Shown here in pieces: positions 39,789 through 47,570 of a stretch of 64,000 bases of DNA. The translations under genes were made by a program, and so were the position numbers. The notes below the pieces were generated by a model. That model did not search any database. It saw nothing but the letters and a program-made list of their open reading frames with translations, and had not been told where the DNA came from. Source of the DNA: DATDFB01 sp036522835. Its GTDB lineage: Bacteria > Acidobacteriota > Thermoanaerobaculia > Gp7-AA8. The stretch is from assembly GCA_036522835.1 (NCBI GenBank), contig DATDFB010000228.1, forward strand, positions 1 to 64,000, written 5' to 3'. Position 1 is the stretch's first letter. Every line of letters starts with the position of its first letter.

Positions 39789-41219
39789 ATGATTCACGCG
39801 CTCCTATTCACCCTCACCGTTGCCGCGCAGCGCGCGGTGCTCGACGAATTCACGCAGCTCCTGGCCATCCCGAACCTCGCCGCCGACGCGCCGAACATCC
39901 AGCGCAACGCCGCGGCGATCCGGGCCATGTTCGACAAGCGCGGCCTCAGCACGCGATTTCTGACGATGGAGGGCGCGCCGCCGATCGTCGTCGCCGATTA
40001 CAAAGTCCCCGGCGCGACGAAGACGATCGCCTACTACGCGCATTACGACGGCCAGCCGGTCGACGCCGCGCAATGGAAATCGCCGCCGTGGACGCCGGTC
40101 ATGCGCGACGCTGCGGGGCACGACGTCGACTGGCGCAACGCCGCGGCGATCGATCCCGAGTGGCGCCTCTACGCGCGCTCCGCCGGCGACGACAAGGCGC
40201 CGATCGTGGCCATGGCCGCGGCGCTCGATCAGCTCAAAGCGGCGGGGAAGAAGCCGTCGCAGAACCTCCGCTTCGTCTTCGAGGGCGAAGAGGAAGCGGG
40301 CTCGCCGCACCTCGCCGCGTATCTCGCGAAATATCCCGACGTCTTGCGGCCCGACGCCTGGGTTCTCTGCGATGGCCCGGTGCACCAGAGCCGGCGCATG
40401 CAGCTCTTCTTCGGGGCGCGCGGCGTCGTCGACCTCGAGCTCACCGTCTACGGCCCGGTCAAGGCGCTGCACGACGGGCACTACGGCAACTGGGTGCCGA
40501 ACCCGATCGTCCGGCTGACGCACCTCATCGACTCGATGCGCGACGAGAGCGGCCGCATCCTCATCAAAGGCTTCTACGACGACGTGCGACCGCCGACGGC
40601 AAGCGAGATGGCCGCGCTGAAGAACGTCCCGCCCGTCGAAGAGGAGCTGAGGCGCGAGTTCGCCATCGGAGCAACCGAGCGGAAGTTCCTCAACGACGCG
40701 CTGCTCTTCCCGGCGCTGAACGTCCGCGGCATCGCCGCGGGGCGTGTCGGCGCGCAGGCGTCGAACTCGATCCCGACTGAGGCGCGGGCGTCGATCGACT
40801 TCCGGCTCGTGCCGGCGCAGACGCCGGAGTCCGTCAAGACGCTCGTCGAGCAGCATCTCGCGGCGCAAGGCTGGACGATTGTCCGCGACGTTCCCGACAC
40901 CCCTACGCGTCTCGCGCATGCGAACGTCCTCCGCGTCGAGTGGGGTCCCGGTTATCCCTCCGCGCGTACGCCGCTGGACGCGCCGTTGTCACGCAGCGCC
41001 GCCGCCGTCATGCGCGCCGCCGGGCACGATCCCGTTCTTCTCCCCACTCTCGGGGGCAGCATTCCGATGTACCTCTTCCAGCAGCCCGGCAACACGCCGG
41101 TCATCGGCCTGCCGATCGCCAATCACGACGACAACCAGCACGCCGCGAACGAGAATTTGCGCCTGCAGAACCTGTGGGACGGCATCGACGTCTACGCCGC
41201 GCTCTTCACCGGCCTGTGA
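39789..41219 (+). CDS. M20 family metallopeptidase (dipeptidase-like)
   Basis: 476 residues. Zinc sites: AYYAHYDGQPVDAAQW near residue 80, SAGDDKAPIVAM near 132, FEGEEEAGSPHLA near 166, and the C-terminal ANHDDNQHAANE motif; this layout is that of the M20 CNDP/ArgE-DapE group. A weak signal-like N-terminus (MIHALLFTLTVAAQ) suggests export. A longer open frame upstream overlaps comM antisense and a repeat, so ATG 39789 is used although it lacks a Shine-Dalgarno sequence and abuts a repeat element. Confidence 0.9.
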   Translation: MIHALLFTLTVAAQRAVLDEFTQLLAIPNLAADAPNIQRNAAAIRAMFDKRGLSTRFLTMEGAPPIVVADYKVPGATKTIAYYAHYDGQPVDAAQWKSPPWTPVMRDAAGHDVDWRNAAAIDPEWRLYARSAGDDKAPIVAMAAALDQLKAAGKKPSQNLRFVFEGEEEAGSPHLAAYLAKYPDVLRPDAWVLCDGPVHQSRRMQLFFGARGVVDLELTVYGPVKALHDGHYGNWVPNPIVRLTHLIDSMRDESGRILIKGFYDDVRPPTASEMAALKNVPPVEEELRREFAIGATERKFLNDALLFPALNVRGIAAGRVGAQASNSIPTEARASIDFRLVPAQTPESVKTLVEQHLAAQGWTIVRDVPDTPTRLAHANVLRVEWGPGYPSARTPLDAPLSRSAAAVMRAAGHDPVLLPTLGGSIPMYLFQQPGNTPVIGLPIANHDDNQHAANENLRLQNLWDGIDVYAALFTGL

Positions 41220-41249
41220 CTTGGCAGGCGGCGTGATAGAACTCGCAGC

Positions 41250-41543
41250 ATGCACATTGCCGTTCCGCACCGCACCGACCGTGAGACCGCCAAGCGCCGC
41301 ATCGCCCAGCGGCTCGATCAGCTCCTCGCTCAGTACAAGCACTACCTGAGCGACCACGAGACGCACTGGGAGGGCGACACCCTCCACTTCAGCGGCGCCG
41401 CGCGCGGCTTCAAGGCGAACGGAACCGTCGACGTGACCGACAGCGACGTCATCATCGACGGCAAGCTCCCGCTGATCGCCAGACCCTTCGAGCCGCGCAT
41501 CAAGAGCACGATCGAAAAAGAAGCGAACGCGATGTTCGGGTGA
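41250..41543 (+). CDS. polyhydroxyalkanoic acid system (PHA_gran_rgn) family protein
   Basis: 97 residues. Matches the family seen beside PHA-granule genes: MHIAVPHRTDRETAKRRI, 'GDTLHFSGAARGFKANGTVDV' and 'LPLIARPFEPRIKSTIEKEA'. Its biochemical role is not established. No phaC or phasin gene is in this window, so a PHA connection here is only by family name. A possible extended -10 (TGATAGAAC) ends about 7 nt before the ATG; no Shine-Dalgarno sequence. Confidence 0.78.
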   Translation: MHIAVPHRTDRETAKRRIAQRLDQLLAQYKHYLSDHETHWEGDTLHFSGAARGFKANGTVDVTDSDVIIDGKLPLIARPFEPRIKSTIEKEANAMFG

Positions 41544-41546
41544 TGC

Positions 41547-41572
41547 GGAGTGCGGCGGCCGAGCCGCCGCTG
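41547..41572. repeat. GGAGTGCGGCGG palindrome
   Basis: GGAGTGCGGCGGCCGAGCCG followed by CCGCTG. Lies between the convergent PHA-family and lysozyme genes, 3 nt after the first stop. Confidence 0.75.
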
Positions 41573-41576
41573 CCAA

Positions 41577-42161
41577 TCAGGCGATGCAGGACTCGACCAG
41601 ATCCGCCTCCGCGTCGCGCCGCTTCAGCAATCCGTCCAGCCCCTTCCCCTCCCACAGCCGCTTCATGGCCCGGATCTGATCGGCGATCCCCTGGAGGTCG
41701 CCCTTCGGCACGAGGTCGCGGATGGCGCGCATCTCGGCGCGGCTGTCGCCGTTCATCGACGTGCCGCGGTTGTAGACGAGCGAGAAGAGCGCCCCCTGCG
41801 CGTCAGCCGGAAGATCATCGACGCCGGGGAATGCCTGCTGCGTCAGCTTCTGGTACTTCGGCACCGAGCGCTCGAGGAAGACCGACTCTGCGTCGCTGCT
41901 CTTGATCTTGATCGTCTTGAGGCTCGGCGCCTTCGCCTTCGCTTCCGTTCCCTTCAAGCCGACGACCTGCGTCAGCGTCGTGAAGTCGCCGGCGCTGAGA
42001 AGCGGCGCCCAGTCGTTCTGGAAGTCGCCCGCGGATTCGTATCCGAGGTCGTAGCCGAGGCCGATCGTGATGCCGGAATCGCCGCCGGGCCAGTCGCTCG
42101 GCTGATCGATCCCCTCGTACTGAAAAATCAAATTCTTCGCCTTCTCCGTCAAAGGTTCCAT
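41577..42161 (-). CDS. pesticin/T4-lysozyme-like muramidase
   Basis: 194 residues with no signal peptide. LIFQYEGIDQPSDWPGGDSG then ITIGLGYDLGY matches the lysozyme-like domain of pesticin; Glu16, Thr32 and Asp38 could form the catalytic Glu-Thr-Asp set (Thr and Asp are six apart as in pesticin). Expected activity is cleavage of peptidoglycan glycan strands. GAGGAG lies 7 nt before the ATG. Without an export signal or holin neighbour, the route to the cell wall is unknown; a bacteriocin-like, secretion-system effector or lytic role are all possible. Confidence 0.8.
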   Translation of the reverse strand: MEPLTEKAKNLIFQYEGIDQPSDWPGGDSGITIGLGYDLGYESAGDFQNDWAPLLSAGDFTTLTQVVGLKGTEAKAKAPSLKTIKIKSSDAESVFLERSVPKYQKLTQQAFPGVDDLPADAQGALFSLVYNRGTSMNGDSRAEMRAIRDLVPKGDLQGIADQIRAMKRLWEGKGLDGLLKRRDAEADLVESCIA

Positions 42162-42193
42162 GGCGGGCTCCTCAATGTATGGATATGCGGAGA

Positions 42194-42199
42194 ATTATA
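42194..42199 (-). promoter_or_regulatory. -10 box for the lysozyme gene
   Basis: TATAAT on the minus strand within an AT-rich patch, about 32 nt before the ATG at 42161; this gene has a conventional leader and a Shine-Dalgarno sequence. It overlaps the 3' side of the neighbouring small gene's downstream region. Confidence 0.5.
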
Positions 42200-42207
42200 T
42201 GAATTTA

Positions 42208-42423
42208 TCAGTCGACGTGAAAGATTTTCTTCAGCGCATCGACGTTCGGGTCGACGAAGAGGCGTCCGTCGACTTCGAGGGCCGGGTCCGTGCCGAGGTG
42301 GAACGTCTTCGACTGGAACTGCTCGGGGGTGAGCATCTCGTAGGAGACGTGGTAGCGCGTCAGGAAGCCTTGGATCAGGCTGGTTTTATGTCGTTGTGAT
42401 CCGGGGACAAATCGTACTTGCAT
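42208..42423 (-). CDS. small glutaredoxin-like protein without cysteines
   Basis: 71 residues. The order 'FLTRYHVSYEMLTPEQ', 'GTDPALEVDGRLFVDPNVDALKKIF' recalls the second half of a glutaredoxin/thioredoxin fold (cis-Pro region followed by beta-turn and helix), but there is no cysteine at all. GGGGAGG lies about 5 nt before the ATG. Function unknown. Divergent from the FtsX-type permease genes and followed by the lysozyme gene in the same orientation. Confidence 0.5.
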   Translation of the reverse strand: MQVRFVPGSQRHKTSLIQGFLTRYHVSYEMLTPEQFQSKTFHLGTDPALEVDGRLFVDPNVDALKKIFHVD

Positions 42424-42461
42424 CCTCCCCTCCCCTTTCGCCCAGAGACTGGGTCGATCAG

Positions 42462-42467
42462 TATACT
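42462..42467 (+). promoter_or_regulatory. -10 box for the FtsX-type permease gene, leaderless geometry
   Basis: TATACT followed after 6 nt (CCTCGA) by GTG 42474. Same hexamer as upstream of leuS. Confidence 0.55.
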
Positions 42468-42473
42468 CCTCGA

Positions 42474-43628
42474 GTGCGCCTGCTCCGGCTCGTTTTCAAG
42501 AACGCGCTGCGGAACCGCCGGCGCACCGTTCTCACGGCGTTGAGCGTCGCCGTCTCCCTCTTCCTCCTCGTCAGCCTCCGCACCCTCACCATCGAGATCA
42601 AAGGCGACTCGCTCATGACAGAGCAATCGACGCGCCGACTCATCACCCGCAGCGGCGTGTCTCTGGCGGTGCCGCTGCCGCTCGCGTACAAGGAGCGGCT
42701 GCGGCGCCTCGGCGGCTCCGACATCGTCGCCGAGTACCAGTGGTTCCCCTGCTACTACAAGGAGCCGCGCGAGCCGATGATCGTCATCGCCACGGCGCCG
42801 GAGTTCTGCGGCACGGATCCCGAATACCCGACCTCGCCGGCCGAGCTGAAGGCGTTTACGGACGACGTCACCGGGGCGTTGATCCCGATGAAGATGATGG
42901 AGCGCTTCGGCTGGAAGCTCGGCGACCGCGTCACCTTCACCGGCACCATCTTCCCGTTCAACCTCGATCTCGTCATCCGCGGCACCTTCACCGGCCCGGC
43001 GCAGAACGCGCCCGTCTGCCACTACCGCTACGTCAACGAGCTCCTGCGCCGCACCATGCCCAGCCGCGCCGACAAGACCATGGCCTTCATCGTGCGGACG
43101 TCGGCGGATCACTCGCCCGCGGCGTTGTCGCGGCAGATCGACGACGCCTTCCGCAACTCCGACGTCCCCACCCGCACCGAGTCCGAGAAGGACTTCGTCC
43201 TCGGGTTTTCCTCGATGCTCGGCAACGTGGCCATGTTCATCAGCTTCATCGCCGTCGCCGTCGTCTTCGCCATCGTGCTCGTGGCCACGAACACGATGTC
43301 GATGGCCGTCCGCGAGCGGACGCACGAGATCGCCGTGCTCAAGACCTTGGGCTTCCGCCCGGCGCAGGTGCTCCTGATGTTCGTGGCCGAGTCGGTCCTC
43401 ATCTCCGGCGGCGGCGCCATCGCCGGCATCGCTGGCGCGCGGCTCTTTTTCACCATCTTCGACATCTACACGCTGACGAACGGCATCGTGCAGCACTTCG
43501 ACATCCAGGCACCGACGGTGATCCTCGCCGTCGGCGTGGCGCTGGCCATGTCGATCGTCAGCGCCGTCATCCCGGCGTGGCGGGGCGCCGCGCGGCCGAT
43601 CGCCGCGGGGCTGCGCGAGGTGGCGTGA
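42474..43628 (+). CDS. FtsX/MacB-type ABC permease, first subunit
   Basis: 384 residues. N-terminal membrane helix after VRLLRLVFKNALRNRRRTVL, then a periplasmic MacB_PCD domain of about 210 residues, then three helices of the FtsX domain (SMLGNVAMFISFIAVAVVFA, LLMFVAESVLISGGGAIAGI, VILAVGVALAMSIVSAVIPAW). GTG 42474 is preferred over an ATG at 42396 because of the -10 box and because the family N-terminus starts there. Coupled to the second permease by TGATG. No ATPase gene is adjacent. Confidence 0.88.
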   Translation: MRLLRLVFKNALRNRRRTVLTALSVAVSLFLLVSLRTLTIEIKGDSLMTEQSTRRLITRSGVSLAVPLPLAYKERLRRLGGSDIVAEYQWFPCYYKEPREPMIVIATAPEFCGTDPEYPTSPAELKAFTDDVTGALIPMKMMERFGWKLGDRVTFTGTIFPFNLDLVIRGTFTGPAQNAPVCHYRYVNELLRRTMPSRADKTMAFIVRTSADHSPAALSRQIDDAFRNSDVPTRTESEKDFVLGFSSMLGNVAMFISFIAVAVVFAIVLVATNTMSMAVRERTHEIAVLKTLGFRPAQVLLMFVAESVLISGGGAIAGIAGARLFFTIFDIYTLTNGIVQHFDIQAPTVILAVGVALAMSIVSAVIPAWRGAARPIAAGLREVA

Positions 43629-44788
43629 TGTTCGTCCCGATCAAGTACAACCTCCGCAACCTCCTCGTACGCCGCACCTCGACGCTCCTGACGGTCTTCG
43701 GCATCGGCGTCAGCGTGGCCGTCTTCGTCTCCGTCATGGCCCTCGTCGAAGGGATCCGCGAGACCTTCGTGACCACCGGCGAGGCGCTCAACGTCCTGGC
43801 CATCCGCAACGGCGCGCAGAGCGAGACCGGGAGCCTGATCGAGCCGTCGTCGGCGCTCGTGGCGCGCACGATCCGCGGCGCAGCCAAAGGCGCGGACGGC
43901 GAGCCGCTCGTCTCGATCGAGCGGATCGTCTACGTCCAGGAGCCGCGTCTGACGACCGGCTCCTCGAACATCGTGATCCGCGGCCTCGGCGAGACCGGAC
44001 GCACGCTCCGCCCCGTCGTGCATCTCGTCAACGGACGCTGGTACGTGCCCGGCCGGCGCGAGCTGACGGTGAGCCGCACGATCGCCGAGCGCTTCCGCAA
44101 CACCAGCCTGGGGGACGAGCTCGTCTCCGGCCGCGCGCACTTCCGCGTCGTCGGCATCTTCGAGGCCGGCCGCTCCGCGTACGCCTCGGAGATGTGGACA
44201 GCAGCCGAGGACATCGGCTCGGCCTTCGACCGCGTCAACTACTCGAACATCCTGGCGCGCGCCGCCGACCGCGGCAGCGTGCGGACCGTGATCGACGCCC
44301 TCTCCGACGATCCGCGCATGCGCTTCGACGCCAAGAGCGAGCGCGCCTTTTACGCGGAGCAGACGAAGGCGGCCACGCCGGTGAAGATCCTCGGCAACAT
44401 CATCGCCATCGTCATGGCCGTCGGCTCGGCGTTCGCAGCGATGAACACGATGTATGCCGCCGTGGCCTCGCGCGGGCGGGAGGTGGCGGTGCTGCGGGCC
44501 TTGGGCTTCTCGCGCGCGGCGATCGCCTTCTCGTTCGTGACCGAGGCCGTGCTCTTGTCGATCGCGGGCGGCATCGTGGGAGGCATCGGCGTCACGCCGC
44601 TCAACGGCCTCTCCACCGGCACGACGAACTGGTTCACCTTCAGCGAGATGAACTTCGCCTTCGCCGTGACGGCGCCGCTCTTCGCGCGCGGGGTGCTCTT
44701 CGCCGCGGTCATGGGCCTGGCCGGCGGAATCCTTCCCGCGCTGCGGGCGAGCCGGATGTCGCCGGCGACGGCCATGCGGGCGTTGTGA
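43628..44788 (+). CDS. FtsX/MacB-type ABC permease, second subunit
   Basis: 386 residues, same architecture as its neighbour: IKYNLRNLLVRRTSTLLTVF helix, a periplasmic domain (IRGLGETGRTLRP, VVGIFEAGRSAYASEMW) and C-terminal FtsX helices (ILGNIIAIVMAVGSAFAAMN, IAFSFVTEAVLLSIAGGIVGG). The pair probably forms a heterodimeric permease for lipoprotein, lipid or peptide movement, powered by an ATPase encoded elsewhere. The ATG shares its A with the upstream TGA. Confidence 0.88.
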   Translation: MFVPIKYNLRNLLVRRTSTLLTVFGIGVSVAVFVSVMALVEGIRETFVTTGEALNVLAIRNGAQSETGSLIEPSSALVARTIRGAAKGADGEPLVSIERIVYVQEPRLTTGSSNIVIRGLGETGRTLRPVVHLVNGRWYVPGRRELTVSRTIAERFRNTSLGDELVSGRAHFRVVGIFEAGRSAYASEMWTAAEDIGSAFDRVNYSNILARAADRGSVRTVIDALSDDPRMRFDAKSERAFYAEQTKAATPVKILGNIIAIVMAVGSAFAAMNTMYAAVASRGREVAVLRALGFSRAAIAFSFVTEAVLLSIAGGIVGGIGVTPLNGLSTGTTNWFTFSEMNFAFAVTAPLFARGVLFAAVMGLAGGILPALRASRMSPATAMRAL

Positions 44789-44794
44789 TCCGAC

Positions 44795-44865
44795 GAGGGG
44801 GCGGGGCGCAGATCATGGGCTCGCGACATCGCCACCTGCGCCCTGCCCCTGCGCCCCGCGCCCTC
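44795..44865. repeat. GC-rich foldback element
   Basis: Left arm GAGGGGGCGGGGCGCAG (44795-44811), right arm CTGCGCCCTGCCCCTGCGCC and on (about 44837-44865). Related to the element after ssb. Lies 6 nt after the permease stop. Confidence 0.65.
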
Positions 44866-44883
44866 TTTATGGCACCATGAGAC

Positions 44884-45282
44884 ATGGACGACACCGCCCG
44901 TCTCATCGTCACCGTTCTGCTCACCGCCTTCGTCATCGAGCGCATCGTGGCCGCGCTCCTGTTCTTCAACGACACGCCTGCCGGGCCGGAGCGGACGCGA
45001 AAGATCTACCGCATTCTCATCACCGGCGTTCTCGCGGCGGTGGCGGTGTGGCTGGCGAACATCCGCCTTCTGGCGCGGCTGAATCCGGGTACGCCGGCGT
45101 GGGCCGACTTCGCGCTGTCATGGCTCGTGCTCGTCGGCGGCGCCGACCGGATCAAGGAGTTCGTCGCGCCGGGCGGCGGAGGGAGTGCCGCCGCGCCGAA
45201 GAAGCAGGAGCTGCCGCCGATTCAGTTCGTCATCGAGGAAAAGGACGGCACGACCACCGTCAAGCAGTTCCACGCGAGCTGA
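44884..45282 (+). CDS. small membrane protein, unknown
   Basis: 132 residues with three membrane segments (LIVTVLLTAFVIERIVAALLF, RILITGVLAAVAVWLA, FALSWLVLVGGADRI) and a cytoplasmic tail of about 40 residues rich in Gly, Ala and Lys. No family recognised. The start has no obvious Shine-Dalgarno sequence. It ends 1 nt before the ASH-repeat protein, so the two form a unit; it may help anchor or display that protein. Confidence 0.7.
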   Translation: MDDTARLIVTVLLTAFVIERIVAALLFFNDTPAGPERTRKIYRILITGVLAAVAVWLANIRLLARLNPGTPAWADFALSWLVLVGGADRIKEFVAPGGGGSAAAPKKQELPPIQFVIEEKDGTTTVKQFHAS

Positions 45283-45283
45283 C

Positions 45284-47380
45284 ATGCGCCAGATCACCGT
45301 TCGCCTGGGCGACTACGTCGAGGAGGAGAAACGCCGCGAGCGCCGCGGCGGCCGCGCCGTGGCCGTCGTGGCGCTGGTGGCCCTGGGCGTGGTGGCGATG
45401 TCGCACCCCTCGCCGGTCTCGTCCGGCACGCCGGCGCGCCTGACGGCGTCGTCAGCGGCGTTGCGGTTCTCGCCGCAGCTCGCCGGCACCGCCTCGGCCG
45501 CGCAGCTCGTGCGTCTGAGCAACAGCGGCGGCCAGTTGCTGTCGATCGCCCGGATCGTGTCGGACAACGACGCCTTCCGCCCCTCGTACGACTGCGGCGG
45601 CACGCTCGCGCCGAACGAATCGTGCAGCGTTGCCGTCGTTTTCGCGCCGGCCGGCGGAGGGACGCAGGCCGCCGACATCGCCGTGGAGACGAACGCCGGC
45701 ACGACGAAGATTTCCCTCTCCGGAGAAGGCAAGGCCATCCCGCCCGTCGACCTCGGCCCAACCGATTTTGGCCGGGCGCAGGTCGGCACGGCCGTCGAGC
45801 GGACGGTTCGCTTCATGAACAGCGGGGCCATGCCGCTGTCGATGAAGGCGGCGGTCAGCGCGCCGTTCGAGATTGCCGACGACGCCTGCGCCGGCACGAT
45901 CGCGCCGGGCGGCAACTGCGAAGTACGGCTGCGCTTTCGCCCGGCCACGGGCGGCAGCGCCACGGGCGAATTGCGTCTCGCCGGCGTGAACGGTGCGATG
46001 ACCGCAAAGGGAGCGCTTCTCGGCACCGGCGTCGGCGAAGGCCCACCGCCACCGCCCGACACGGCCGCGCATCTCGCGGCGACACCGTCCGCGCTCGATT
46101 TCCCGCCGCAGCCGGCCGGCACCACGTCGGCCGAACGCCCCGTTCGCCTGCAGAATGACGGCGGCAGCGCCCTCGCCATCGTCAACGTGACGGTCAAAGG
46201 CGATGCCTTCCGCCTCTCCAACCGCTGTGGAACCGCGCTCGCGCCGAACGCCGCCTGCAGCGTGGCCGTCGTCTTCGCGCCGGCGTTCGAGGGGAAAGAG
46301 AGCGGGACGCTGACGATCGTCACCAACGGCGGGACGGCGGAGATCCCGCTGAGCGGCCAGACGCCCCCGCGCGCGCCGGTGGCCACGCTCGATCCGATCG
46401 AATTCGGCCGCACGCTTCTCGGCGCTCCGGTCGAGCGCGCCGTACGCTTCGTCAACAGCAGCGCATTGCCGATCGCCGTCGGAAAAGCGACGACGAACGC
46501 GCCGTTCGCTGTATCGGCCGACGGCTGCCGCAACGCCAAGCTCCCGCCGGGCGGTGGCTGCGAGATCCGCGTGCAGTTCCAGCCCGCCGGCGCCGGCGGC
46601 GTCAAGGGAGAGCTCGTGCTCGTCGATCCGCGCGGCGACGTCGTCGCGCACCGCCTGCTGAGTGGAACGGGCTTCAAGCCGGCCACGCCGGCCCACCTCT
46701 CCACGGCGCCGCAGGCACTCCTCTTTCCACAGCAGTCGCCCGGCACGACCTCGGACACGCGCATCGTGCAGGTGCGCAACGACGGCGGCGAAGAGATGAC
46801 GATCCGCACCATCGCCGCGCGCGGAGAGGCGTTCCGCGCCGCCAGCCGCTGCGGCAACACGCTCGCGCCGAACGAGGCGTGCAGCATCGCCGTCGCCTAC
46901 GCACCGCCCGCGGCCGGCAAGCACGGCGGCACGCTGGCGATCGTCACCACCGGCGGCACGGCCATGATCCCGCTCGGCGGCGAAGCACCCGCGCCGGCGG
47001 TCCTGCGCATCGATCCGACGGACTTCGGCCGGGCGTACCTCGGGCAACGCGTCGAGGGCCGCGTCTCCCCCGCTCAAGCCGTCGAGCGCGTCACCCGCTT
47101 CATCAATCGCGGGCGGACGACCATCGTCATCGGCAAAGCGGCCGTATCGCAGCCGTTCCAGATCTCGGCCGACGGCTGCAGTAACGCCACGCTGCCCCCG
47201 GGCGGCGGCTGCGCGATTCGCCTGCTGTTCCGCCCGGCGGCGATCGGCGGCGTGAAGGGAAATCTGCTTCTCGTCGATCCGCGCGGCAACGTCGTTGCCG
47301 CGGGTGTCTTGACGGGAATCGGCTTGAGCCCCGCGTCGGCGAACGGATCCCGCTACCTCGGCACGAATCAGACCCCGTAG
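45284..47380 (+). CDS. ASH/choice-of-anchor D repeat protein
   Basis: 698 residues. A short charged N-terminus and one membrane helix (RAVAVVALVALGVVAM, about 23-39) are followed by six immunoglobulin-like repeats of about 100 residues. Two types alternate: A repeats (LRFSPQLAGT, LDFPPQPAGTTS, LLFPQQSPGTTS) and B repeats (TDFGRAQVG, IEFGRTLLG, TDFGRAYLG), each with 'CGGTLAPNESCSVAVVFAP' or 'LPPGGGCEIRVQF'-type cysteine pairs. So it arose by duplication of an A-B pair. Such ASH/MSP-like domains usually sit in exported, often surface, proteins; binding partner unknown. Confidence 0.85.
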   Translation: MRQITVRLGDYVEEEKRRERRGGRAVAVVALVALGVVAMSHPSPVSSGTPARLTASSAALRFSPQLAGTASAAQLVRLSNSGGQLLSIARIVSDNDAFRPSYDCGGTLAPNESCSVAVVFAPAGGGTQAADIAVETNAGTTKISLSGEGKAIPPVDLGPTDFGRAQVGTAVERTVRFMNSGAMPLSMKAAVSAPFEIADDACAGTIAPGGNCEVRLRFRPATGGSATGELRLAGVNGAMTAKGALLGTGVGEGPPPPPDTAAHLAATPSALDFPPQPAGTTSAERPVRLQNDGGSALAIVNVTVKGDAFRLSNRCGTALAPNAACSVAVVFAPAFEGKESGTLTIVTNGGTAEIPLSGQTPPRAPVATLDPIEFGRTLLGAPVERAVRFVNSSALPIAVGKATTNAPFAVSADGCRNAKLPPGGGCEIRVQFQPAGAGGVKGELVLVDPRGDVVAHRLLSGTGFKPATPAHLSTAPQALLFPQQSPGTTSDTRIVQVRNDGGEEMTIRTIAARGEAFRAASRCGNTLAPNEACSIAVAYAPPAAGKHGGTLAIVTTGGTAMIPLGGEAPAPAVLRIDPTDFGRAYLGQRVEGRVSPAQAVERVTRFINRGRTTIVIGKAAVSQPFQISADGCSNATLPPGGGCAIRLLFRPAAIGGVKGNLLLVDPRGNVVAAGVLTGIGLSPASANGSRYLGTNQTP

Positions 47381-47417
47381 CCGCGGTTCGGTTTTCCTCG
47401 CTTCGGGGAACAATGAT

Positions 47418-47547
47418 CACAAATGAGCTCGTACGAGCTCATTTGTGTCACTTTGGAGCTCGGAAGAGCACATGCGAGGAAAAATGTTCTCGTTCGAGAA
47501 AAAATGATCTCGAATCTGCTCTTCCCAGCTCGTTTCGAGAAGAAACG
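47418..47547. repeat. cluster of palindromes between convergent genes
   Basis: A 30-bp perfect palindrome at 47418-47447 (CACAAATGAGCTCGT and its complement) is followed by GGAAGAGCA/TGCTCTTCC at 47462-47470 and 47517-47525 enclosing TTCTCGTTCGAGAA (47488-47501). A hairpin CGTTTC/GAAACG follows at about 47531-47547. GC content is well below that of flanking genes. It lies between the ASH-repeat gene and the ABC exporter, which converge here. Confidence 0.85.
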
Positions 47548-47570
47548 AACTGAAATCACGTCGTCTCGGC

